Origin: Paenibacillus pectinilyticus
GTDB taxonomy: Bacteria; Bacillota; Bacilli; Paenibacillales; NBRC-103111
Reading direction: 5' to 3'
DNA: 64,000 nt
Assembly (NCBI RefSeq): GCF_001700435.1
Contig: NZ_LYPC01000012.1
Location: 248,001 to 312,000 of the forward strand
The stretch's first letter is position 1, and each line of letters opens with the position of its first letter. Positions 9,491 to 16,740 of the stretch are shown here, one piece after another. A program made the translations under genes and the position numbers. Under the pieces are notes generated by a model that searched no databases, was not told where the DNA came from, and was given only the letters and a program-made list of their open reading frames with translations.

Positions 9491-9718
9491 TTATATTTGA
9501 AGGCTTGCGTATTTAGTGATGCCTAAAGAGTGATTTTCCTGGATTATTTCCTTTAAAACTAGTTGTGTTATGGCACGCAATGCTTGTTTTTCCACCTAGT
9601 CACATCCAAATAGAAGTTCCCCGTTACGGTCAGCTCCAATGAGATCAGCTCCATCCTCGGCATCCCTTATTCGAACCTTCCATAACCTCAAGTCTTTACC
9701 TTCAATATTAACCTTCGA
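9491..9718 (-). pseudogene. Decayed small gene remnant
   Basis: On the minus strand one frame reads KVNIEGKDLRLWKVRIRDA...NGELLFGCD, a stop (9596-9598), then VEKQALRAITQLVLKEII to a stop at 9491. Composition is protein-like across the stop, and upstream codons are also interrupted. It looks like the relic of a small soluble protein. I do not recognise the family. Confidence 0.35.
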
Positions 9719-9747
9719 TCAGTACTAAATCCAAATTACCAAAACAT

Positions 9748-9777
9748 GTATATTAAAGAGTGCTTATTGGCATATTA
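9748..9777 (+). promoter_or_regulatory. Candidate sigma-G promoter of the ger operon
   Basis: GTATA (9748-9752) and CATATTA (9771-9777) are 18 bp apart. This matches the sigma-G pattern GYATR / CATANTA known from Bacillus forespore genes, and gerA-family operons are normally sigma-G dependent. The ATG follows 32 bp after the -10. Confidence 0.6.
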
Positions 9778-9809
9778 CTTAGTACTTAGTTTTGTTGAAA
9801 GGAAAGCAT

Positions 9810-11240
9810 ATGACAATCACTCCTTCCCTTCAAAATACGTTTGTACTATTGAAAGAGGCGTTCTCATCAAGTACGGATTTAAAAATGAAAACAATGAAGT
9901 TCCCCCATTGCGAATATGGGTTATTTTACTTAGATACGATGATCGATACGACGGTTTTTCAGGATCATATAGTAAAACCGCTAACTGAAAGACCTGATAT
10001 AACTGTCGAGGAAGTTATTACCCTCCGGGTTATTGAAAAGTCAGAGACCTTCCAAGAAGTAGTCAATGCCATCGTTCAAGGGAAGACCGTATTGCAAAAA
10101 GAAGGCGAATGTGTTTTGTATCTTCTTGGTACTGAACTGCAGAAAGAACGTTCAATTAACATTCCTACAAAGGAACGGGTGCTAAGAGGTTCAAATGAAG
10201 CTTTTATAGAAAACTTAGATACGAATATTAATATGGTTAGGAAAAATGCTCCTTCTGCCAATCTTGTTGTCAAGTATTTCACGCTAGGCAGGGTCTCGAA
10301 AACCAGAGTTGCAGTGGTCTCCATTAAGGGAATCGCAAACCCCGATGTTGTTACCATGATTGAACGACGGCTCCAACAGATAGATATTGATTATTTGGAA
10401 GCACCTGGATTTATTCAGGAATTTATTCAAGATAAACGTTTTTGTCTGTTCCCACAAGTTCTGACAACGGAGCGGCCGGATCGAACGAGAGCTTATTTAA
10501 TGGAAGGAAAAACAGCCATCTTCACAGAAGGTTCACCTGATGTGACGTTGATGCCAGTATCATTTTGGGCTTTCTTTCAGTCTCCAGATGATTATCAAAT
10601 TAATTGGTTCTTTGGAAGTATTTTTAGGTTACTGCGAATATGCTGTTTTTTTATTGCCATTGGTTTACCTGGGTTGTATATTTCGTTGGCTTCATTCCAA
10701 TCCTATGTGCTTCCGTTAAATGTCGCATTGACATTTCAAGGCGCATTAAAATACATCGCATTGCAACCTGTCGTTGAGACAGTTCTCATGCTGATAGCCC
10801 TCGAAATTTTAAGAGAAGCAACCGTAAGGCTTGCGAATCCTATTGCGCAAGCCATAGGTGTAGTAGGCGGGATTGTAATTGGAACTGCCGTGGTGCAATC
10901 CAATCTAGTTTCTAATACCGCGGTCATCGTAGCTTCGTTTACAGGGCTAGCTTCCTTTATCATACCTTCCTATGAAATGAGCAGTTCGGTCCGGGTCATT
11001 AACTATCCTGTGATCTTTCTTTCTTCGATTTTTGGTATGGTTGGCTTCGTTTTTTCTCTTTTTTGCCTACTTGTCTATTTATGCCGCATGAACACAATGG
11101 GGCTTCCTTATTTCTATCCGGCACTGTTCGGTAGTGAGGCTAAAGATACACTCATTAGAGCGCCGATTTGGAAATTAAGAGAACGACCGAAAGAAGCGGC
11201 GCCTCTAAATCGGCTTCGCCTTAGAAAACCTAAAGGGTGA
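9810..11240 (+). CDS. GerA-family spore germinant receptor subunit A
   Basis: A 476-residue GerA/SpoVAF-type protein. The first half is soluble and contains the conserved ERPDRTRAYLMEGKTAIFTEGSPDVTLMP segment's core (RAYLMEGKTAIF, EGSPDVTLMP). The second half carries about five membrane helices (from FRLLRICCFFIAIGLPGLY). In germinant receptors the A subunit sits in the spore inner membrane with a B permease-like subunit and a C lipoprotein. ATG 9810 follows AAAGGAAAG; the in-frame TTG at 9792 lacks a site. The B gene starts 8 bp later. The length is usual for the family. Confidence 0.95.
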   Translation: MTITPSLQNTFVLLKEAFSSSTDLKMKTMKFPHCEYGLFYLDTMIDTTVFQDHIVKPLTERPDITVEEVITLRVIEKSETFQEVVNAIVQGKTVLQKEGECVLYLLGTELQKERSINIPTKERVLRGSNEAFIENLDTNINMVRKNAPSANLVVKYFTLGRVSKTRVAVVSIKGIANPDVVTMIERRLQQIDIDYLEAPGFIQEFIQDKRFCLFPQVLTTERPDRTRAYLMEGKTAIFTEGSPDVTLMPVSFWAFFQSPDDYQINWFFGSIFRLLRICCFFIAIGLPGLYISLASFQSYVLPLNVALTFQGALKYIALQPVVETVLMLIALEILREATVRLANPIAQAIGVVGGIVIGTAVVQSNLVSNTAVIVASFTGLASFIIPSYEMSSSVRVINYPVIFLSSIFGMVGFVFSLFCLLVYLCRMNTMGLPYFYPALFGSEAKDTLIRAPIWKLRERPKEAAPLNRLRLRKPKG

Positions 11241-11248
11241 AATAAAGG

Positions 11249-12349
11249 ATGAAGGAAGAATCCATAACGAATAAACAGCTCTTTTTCCTTGTGTTGCTTG
11301 CGCAGATAGGCAGTCGAGTATTGACCTTGCCTTACGCTGAGGTTGAATATGCCGGTACAAATGGCTGGCTGGCAGTGCTTCTTGGGGGATGCGTCGCACA
11401 AATCTGTATTTTCATCATATGGATGCTTGGTAATCAGTATCCCTCACAGCATATTTATCAGTACCTCAAAACCAGTGTTGGAAAGCTGCTTGGCGGTACC
11501 TTAACTATTGTTTTTGGATTGTATTTCATGTATTCTGCGCTCATTGTCTCCCTGAGATATGTAGAAATGTTAGACCGATGGGTACTACTACAAACACCAT
11601 GGTGGGTCATTTTGCTCATGTTTTTCATTGCAAGTGGATATGCAGCTATGTCTTCCTTACGTGTGCTTTCATTCATTAGTAAAACAGTTTTCATAATCCT
11701 CGTTCTAGGATGTGTTCTGATTATTTTTAGTGGATTAAAGCAAGCTGATATTAGATATGTTCTCCCTCTATGGCATGGCGGAGGAACTTCATTTGCATAT
11801 GGCGTATTCCAAGGATTTTTAGCGTGTTTGGCATTTGATATACTTTTATATGCCTATCCCTTTGTACAAAAAGGGAAGGGGAAGATACTTAAAGCAACAA
11901 CATATGCGAATGTATTGTCAACCGTTATGTATGCCTTGGTAGTACTGATTTGTTCGTTGAATTTTACGCCTGAGCAAATGAGTAGAGTACCTGAGCCCAT
12001 TATTTTTATATTAAAACAATACAATTGGGAAGTCATACAAAGCATAGATATTATATTTATCATCTTTTGGTTCGTGATTGTCGCAACAACTGTTTACGTC
12101 TATTTATTTTTGACCTCGAAAGCTATTAATCATATAGGGGAAAAAGAAGGAAAGAACCATGTGCTATGGGTGTGGATATCTACGGGGATCTGTTTCACGC
12201 TAGCTTGTTGGATTTCCGCAGACAAAAAAGCAATCTCGTTCGTAACGGGCTCGCCATATGAAATCAGCAGTGTAGTTTGTGTATTTGTCATACCTTTGCT
12301 GTTATTGATAGTGTCCAGCATTTCGCACGCAAGGAGAAGAAATCTATGA
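11249..12349 (+). CDS. GerB-family spore germination permease-like subunit
   Basis: A 366-residue protein with about ten membrane helices, of the GerAB/spore permease family within the APC superfamily. It starts with the usual short hydrophilic segment (KEESITNKQLFFLVLLAQIGS). In Bacillus the B subunit holds the germinant-binding pocket. The gene lies between the A and C genes and overlaps the C gene by four bases (ATGA at 12346-12349), so A, B and C should be made in fixed proportion. Which germinant it recognises cannot be read from sequence. Confidence 0.95.
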   Translation: MKEESITNKQLFFLVLLAQIGSRVLTLPYAEVEYAGTNGWLAVLLGGCVAQICIFIIWMLGNQYPSQHIYQYLKTSVGKLLGGTLTIVFGLYFMYSALIVSLRYVEMLDRWVLLQTPWWVILLMFFIASGYAAMSSLRVLSFISKTVFIILVLGCVLIIFSGLKQADIRYVLPLWHGGGTSFAYGVFQGFLACLAFDILLYAYPFVQKGKGKILKATTYANVLSTVMYALVVLICSLNFTPEQMSRVPEPIIFILKQYNWEVIQSIDIIFIIFWFVIVATTVYVYLFLTSKAINHIGEKEGKNHVLWVWISTGICFTLACWISADKKAISFVTGSPYEISSVVCVFVIPLLLLIVSSISHARRRNL

Positions 12350-13449
12350 AACAACTTGTCTGTTCCATATTCATACTACTGATCATGAGCGGTTGTTGGG
12401 ATCAGAATCGGATCAAAGATCTCGAATTGGTTGATGTAGTCGGATTAGATACGGTTGGGAAATCCAATCTTACTAAAATGAACCTCGCGATATCATCACT
12501 CAATGAAGCTCATCAGGGCGGCGGAAAACCTGGTATGGAATTGATTACAGCGCAAGGTGGCAGTGTGGGTGATGCTATAGAGAATATTGATTATAGAACC
12601 GCAGGCGGACTGTCATTTAATCAAAGCCGGTTGTATATCTTAAGCAAGTCGTTTGCTGCTAAAGAACCAACTGAAGATATGGAAATATTTGGGAGAGTTG
12701 CGAGTTGTCCATTAACATCTAGTGTAGTCGTGTATGATGGTGAAGTAACTGATCTTCTTGCTATGAAGAAAAAAGAGGGGAAGACCATTGCCAACTATTT
12801 GGTGGTTTTGTTACGTCATGCGGAATCTCTACACAACACGCCAAAAGAAACATTGCTTCGATTTATCGTTGGAAAAGCTGATCCCTACGGGGATTTGGCA
12901 TTACCCTTAATTAAAATGAATGGTGATAACATTCAACTTTCTGGCGCAGCTTTATTTCGTGAAGGCAAATATTCTGGCATTGATTTATCCCCTAACCTAA
13001 CTAAATTGAGTATGCTCTTGAAAGGAGAGAACGGAACAGGAGTTTCTCTGATCATAGAATCAGGGGGGGATACCTACGAATTATGGGTAAAAAAGGCTAG
13101 TAAAGATTTACACGTTAAATCTAGTGATAACAAGGTTAACGACATCATACTGCCTTTACATATACAAGCTGTGCTAACAGATGCCGGCAAGAATAATAAG
13201 GCCAAAGCGTTGTCACAAAGCAAAATCGATGACCTGGAACGTATGTTATCAGAGGAGATAAATAAACAGGCTTTACAAGCCATTAAGACATTACAGAAGG
13301 CGAATTGCGACTATTTGGAACTCGCGCGTGAAATTCATGCGTTTCATTATAAGGAGTGGAAGCAAATGAACTGGCGGGAGGATTATCCGGAAATGAATAT
13401 TCGTCCAGAAGTTAAGCTTCAGATTTTGAATTCGGGTGTAATGCTTTAA
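12346..13449 (+). CDS. Ger(x)C-family germination lipoprotein, subunit C
   Basis: A 367-residue lipoprotein. The N-terminus (MKQLVCSIFILLIMSGCWDQ) is a lipoprotein signal with the acylated cysteine in MSGC, followed by the family motif WDQNRIKDLELVDVVGLD. The C-terminal domain ends in the expected conserved region. ATG 12346 is preceded by AAGGAGAAG; a longer in-frame reading from 12277 would lie inside gerB and hide the signal peptide, so it is rejected. It is the last gene of the operon, and a strong terminator lies 88 bp after the stop. Confidence 0.95.
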   Translation: MKQLVCSIFILLIMSGCWDQNRIKDLELVDVVGLDTVGKSNLTKMNLAISSLNEAHQGGGKPGMELITAQGGSVGDAIENIDYRTAGGLSFNQSRLYILSKSFAAKEPTEDMEIFGRVASCPLTSSVVVYDGEVTDLLAMKKKEGKTIANYLVVLLRHAESLHNTPKETLLRFIVGKADPYGDLALPLIKMNGDNIQLSGAALFREGKYSGIDLSPNLTKLSMLLKGENGTGVSLIIESGGDTYELWVKKASKDLHVKSSDNKVNDIILPLHIQAVLTDAGKNNKAKALSQSKIDDLERMLSEEINKQALQAIKTLQKANCDYLELAREIHAFHYKEWKQMNWREDYPEMNIRPEVKLQILNSGVML

Positions 13450-13536
13450 GAATGTAATTCTACTGTTTATTGAAGGCCTCACCTCCTTCGGAGAGGCGGT
13501 AGAAACGTTTTTGGATTTTGAAAATATGATCTCAAG

Positions 13537-13588
13537 AAAGGAGAAATATCTTTTCGGTTTATCCACCGATAAGTTATTTCTCCTTTTT
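13537..13588 (+). terminator. Terminator of the ger operon
   Basis: AAAGGAGAAATA and TATTTCTCCTTT form a 12-bp stem, extended inside by CGGT/ACCG, followed by TTTTT. Confidence 0.8.
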
Positions 13589-13807
13589 GATTAATACCCC
13601 GAACTGAATTATAAAAAAACCACCCCTAACTTAACCTTAATTTTCTTGCATTACAATAGTAAACATTATTAACGAACTTTATTTTCCTTGATCACTGATA
13701 AGCCTCGTTATATGCCTTTAGAACTCTAATTCTTATGCGAAGAATAACAAGTGTAAAATAAAAAAAAAAAGCCCTCTAAAAGTGTTAATTTAAATGGGGA
13801 TTTCACT
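13589..13807. other. AT-rich non-coding stretch next to the composition break
   Basis: Nothing coding is seen. A run of A residues followed by GCCCTCTAAAAGTG (about 13760-13785) looks like one half of a terminator for the minus-strand flavoprotein gene whose other half is missing, as expected if the 3' end of that gene was deleted. Confidence 0.35.
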
Positions 13808-14551
13808 CTATGCACTTATGCATGTGGGTGATTCATCCGCCATATCGCCGCGGTGCGCGATAATCGGTTTGCCCTTCGCGTTCAGCACGCTCAGCGTCAC
13901 GTCGCGCAGCGACAGTCCTTGCAGCTCGCGGCTGCGGATCCAAGGCTCCTTCGAGGTTAACGGAACCTCGGTAGGAAAAAGCGGCGTGATGGTATGCCCG
14001 CCCGCCTCAGCCCACGCATATCCGTCTCCCGTGGAGCCAGTATGCGGCACCGAGCAGCCGCCGGAGGCGACGATCACAGCGTTGCTGTGAAGCGTCTCGC
14101 CGCCCTGCAGCTGGACGCCGCTGACGCGGCCGTCCGCGTACAAAACCTTTTTGGCCGGACTGTTGGTCCGGATCTCCACACCCTGCCGCCGGACTTGGCC
14201 GATCAACGCGTCGACGACGGTTTTGGCCTTATCGCTGACGGGGAACATCCGACCGTTGTCCTCTTCCTTGAGGTGGATGCCGAGATTTTCAAAAAAATCA
14301 ATAATATGCTTATTGCCAAAATGGGTCAAAGCACTATAAAGAAAGCGTCCGTTGCCAGGAATATGCTTGATCAATTCATCCATATCCTTATTGTTCGTTA
14401 CGTTACATCTGCCGCCGCCAGAAATACCGAGCTTACGCCCCAGCTTATCTCCTTTATCGATGAGCAGCACGGTTGCGCCGTCCTTGCTTGCAGCAATGCT
14501 GGCCATCAGGCCCGCAGAACCGCCGCCAATTACAATTACATCATAAGTCAT
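13808..14551 (-). pseudogene. HI0933/YhiN-type flavoprotein, C-terminally truncated
   Basis: The first 235 or so residues are a clear HI0933-family FAD protein: [18 protein letters not shown] (dinucleotide fold), [50 protein letters not shown]. The family usually runs beyond 400 residues and continues after the RGDM sequence with a LFTHFGVSGP-type segment. Here RGDM (Met codon at 13841-13843) is followed by ten unrelated residues and a stop, so about 150 residues are missing. The break coincides with the composition change. ATG 14551 follows a GGCAGGGGC site; the longer reading from 14602 is less likely. The product may be inactive. Confidence 0.85.
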
Positions 14552-14666
14552 CCGAATAGAGCCCCTGCCTCGCGAAATTTGAAAGTCGGTTATCGGTTGC
14601 ACGATTACCGTTTATCCTTGCATCATAGCACGCGAGAGGCCTTATATTCAAAAGATACACACAGTC

Positions 14667-14778
14667 CGTGGATAATATGTTGATAAAACAGCCCTATTTG
14701 TGGGTAAGTAACAGTTGTTATGTGGATAGATGGATCCAAATTGTGGATAACTAGCATTCTGATCCAATTCCATCCACA
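14667..14778. promoter_or_regulatory. Cluster of DnaA-box-like 9-mers
   Basis: Five near-consensus boxes lie in 112 bp: CGTGGATAA (14667), TGTGGGTAA (14699), TGTGGATAG (14721), TGTGGATAA (14742, perfect complement of TTATCCACA) and, on the other strand, CCATCCACA (14770). Starts are 32, 22, 21 and 28 bp apart. Bacillus genomes are known to carry DnaA-box clusters away from the origin that restrain initiation. No origin genes are in this window. Confidence 0.55.
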
Positions 14779-14801
14779 ATCCGCCTGCACGGCTGACCAT
14801 T

Positions 14802-15773
14802 TTAAGACAAGCTATCCAGACGATCAACACCCTGCCTGTTATTAAAATGATAATGATCCACCTGCAAGTCGAGCCATCTCTGTCCAAGAGAGGCCTCTTG
14901 GCCATAATAGTGCAGCTGCCCTTGTTTTGAAAGCACAATAGCCTCACAGGAATCGCTGCGTTTGGCAAGCAGGGAGAGACCCTCTTCCATGCCCAGGGAG
15001 CCGAGCAGTCTTGCCCATACGTGGCACTCTACGAGATCTTGGCCCGCGACGGTGCATTGCAGTACATCACTGCTAGCGTAGCTCTCGCTGTCTTCCAAGG
15101 GGCTGTAGGTGGACAGCGCGCCATCTGTCATGACGACAGCACCAAGCTTGTCGTTATGATTCCAAGGATTTTGAATACCAACGATCCAGGGATCTAATCC
15201 CTGTTCTTGTTCTTGCTCCTGTTCTTGCTCTTGCTCTTGTTCCTGCTTGTTGCCGCCACGCCCCCAAACCGCTACATCGCCATCCGCAACAATGAGACCC
15301 TGTGAGAAGGATAAGGTCTTCTTGATATAGTCGACTAAGCGTTTCAGCGACCAGCTTTTCTCGATGCCTTGCAGATGAATGCTTGTATGCTGGGGCAGCG
15401 TAACGGACTTCATCGTCGGATTAACCTTCCAACCTACATGGCTAGGGGTCCGTTTGAGCGTCTCGGTTGTTGAATCTATATATAGAAGCGGTGTGTAATT
15501 ACCGTCGGTGATCGCTTGATACATTTCGGCTAGGAAGAGAACTTCCAGCATGGGATTGGACACAAGGCAGCTTTCACCGGCCAATGTATTTAAAAGGTTA
15601 ATTTCACTGTCCGCCAGCTCAGGGCTGAACCGCTTTTCCTCACGGCCAAACCAGTCTCTGCCGATTTCATGTATACGTAACTGTTCACGCTCCTCACAGG
15701 GGAGCAATAGGTCAATGGCCGAATCCATCATTTGAAAATGAAAAGGAAGGAAGGCTTGCGTAGTCTTGGTCAT
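14802..15773 (-). CDS. ApbE-like FAD:protein FMN transferase family protein
   Basis: A 323-residue protein aligning by motif order with ApbE-type flavin transferases: an N-terminal FQMMDSAIDLLL, the segment FSPELADSEINLLN, then LQGIEKSWSLKRLVDYIKK, GLIVADGDVAVWGR and PWIVGIQNPW, and a C-terminal VAGQDLVECHVWARLLG. There is no signal peptide or lipobox, and several normally invariant residues are replaced, so activity is uncertain. A (QE)7Q tract (15201-15245) sits in a loop after GDVAVWGR and comes from a hexanucleotide microsatellite. The start ATG follows AAGAGGAAA. Its promoter carries the same phased boxes as the adjacent regulator operon, so it likely belongs to that regulon. Confidence 0.65.
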   Translation of the reverse strand: MTKTTQAFLPFHFQMMDSAIDLLLPCEEREQLRIHEIGRDWFGREEKRFSPELADSEINLLNTLAGESCLVSNPMLEVLFLAEMYQAITDGNYTPLLYIDSTTETLKRTPSHVGWKVNPTMKSVTLPQHTSIHLQGIEKSWSLKRLVDYIKKTLSFSQGLIVADGDVAVWGRGGNKQEQEQEQEQEQEQEQGLDPWIVGIQNPWNHNDKLGAVVMTDGALSTYSPLEDSESYASSDVLQCTVAGQDLVECHVWARLLGSLGMEEGLSLLAKRSDSCEAIVLSKQGQLHYYGQEASLGQRWLDLQVDHYHFNNRQGVDRLDSLS

Positions 15774-15816
15774 CAGGGTTTCCTCTTTTCTTTCGAGTCC
15801 TTACTTATCTAGGTTC

Positions 15817-15879
15817 AGTATAAGGGGGCTAACTGAGATTCAATTGATTGTTAGCTGAAAGATAGCTGAAATTTGTCTG
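15817..15879 (-). promoter_or_regulatory. Phased 11-bp CAG boxes and promoter of the ApbE-like gene
   Basis: Read on the minus strand, CAG triplets of yTCAG-like boxes lie at 15877-15879, 15866-15868 and 15855-15857, a CAA variant at 15844-15846, and CAG at 15833-15835, all exactly 11 bp apart. After ten more bases comes a -10 hexamer TATACT (15822-15817). No normal -35 element is visible, which suggests activator-dependent transcription by an OmpR/PhoB-type regulator. Confidence 0.7.
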
Positions 15880-15953
15880 ATCTTCTTTATATAGTAGAAG
15901 GAATACTGGAGCCGGATCTTTTTGCGGGGTTCGGCTTTTCTTCGCGCGCCCAA

Positions 15954-16010
15954 CTTTCAGCAAGTTTTCAGCCCCTGCTCAGATTGCTTTTAGGCAGGAT
16001 ATGGGATACT
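15954..16010 (+). promoter_or_regulatory. Phased 11-bp CAG boxes and promoter of the regulator operon
   Basis: TTTCAG boxes have CAG at 15958-15960, 15969-15971 and 15980-15982 and a TAG variant at 15991-15993, each 11 bp apart. A -10-like GATACT follows at 16005-16010. This predicts positive autoregulation. Confidence 0.65.
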
Positions 16011-16056
16011 GATTGTAGAAGTCCTGTACGATTGAAAACCGGGGGAGACGATACAG

Positions 16057-16740
16057 ATGCGCCAATTAAAAGGGATTAAAATATTGCTTGTCGATGACGA
16101 GCCACACATCTTAGAATTTCTGGAGCTGGGGCTCACGAACGAAGGCTTCGAGGTAATGACGGCCCAGGATGGCATTAGTGCGATCTCAGCTTGCAATAAA
16201 TTTCAGCCTCATATCGCGATACTGGATGTGATGATGCCAGGGATGGATGGCTTCGAGGTATGCCGGATGATCAAGAAGCAGGAGAATATCGCGGTGATCA
16301 TGTTAACTGCCAAAGATGAAATTGATGATCGGGTGAAGGGGCTAACGCTTGGAGCCGATGATTACATGATCAAGCCGTTCAGCTTTGAGGAGCTGCTCGC
16401 CCGGATCTACGCGCGAATTCGGAACCATTTTCCAAACTTGTTCGGGGAAGTCATCATTGGACCTCTTCGTATGGACGATCGCCGCAAGGAAATCAGCATG
16501 AATGAACGTGTATTGGAGCTGTCGCCTACGGAGTATGAATTGCTTAAATTTATGGCGATTAATCATGGGCTTGTACTAAGCAAGACGATGATTCTTGATA
16601 AAGTATGGGGCTATGATTTCGGCGGCGAGGAGAATATTGTCGAGGTGTACATACGTTCTTTACGCGACAAGCTGGGTGATAAAGAGCATAAACTGATTCG
16701 TACGATTCGCGGCGCTGGGTATCGGATGGATTTGACATGA
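16057..16740 (+). CDS. OmpR/PhoB-family response regulator
   Basis: A 227-residue regulator. Residues 8-120 are a receiver with the acidic pair DDEP, phospho-acceptor Asp57 (LDVMMPGMDG), Thr in MLTAKD and Lys in MIKPFSFEEL. Residues 130-225 are a winged-helix DNA-binding domain (ELSPTEYELLKFMAINHG, RSLRDKLGD, IRTIRGAGYRM). Regulators of this class usually bind direct repeats 11 bp apart, which is the spacing of the boxes at its own promoter and at three others within 6 kb. The RBS is GGGGGAGACG. The kinase gene overlaps by four bases (ATGA). Confidence 0.93.
   Translation: MRQLKGIKILLVDDEPHILEFLELGLTNEGFEVMTAQDGISAISACNKFQPHIAILDVMMPGMDGFEVCRMIKKQENIAVIMLTAKDEIDDRVKGLTLGADDYMIKPFSFEELLARIYARIRNHFPNLFGEVIIGPLRMDDRRKEISMNERVLELSPTEYELLKFMAINHGLVLSKTMILDKVWGYDFGGEENIVEVYIRSLRDKLGDKEHKLIRTIRGAGYRMDLT

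Noticed and set aside
12277..12345. Earlier start for the GerC-type lipoprotein
   Set aside because: It would hide the lipoprotein signal behind 23 residues encoded inside gerB; AAGGAGAAG before ATG 12346 decides the start.
13994..14683. Plus-strand frame of 229 codons opposite the flavoprotein
   Set aside because: The minus strand has clear FAD-binding motifs; the plus frame is its GC-rich shadow without a recognisable domain.
14667..14778. Chromosomal replication origin
   Set aside because: DnaA-box-like sites are present, but dnaA, dnaN and an AT-rich unwinding region are not; only a box cluster can be supported.
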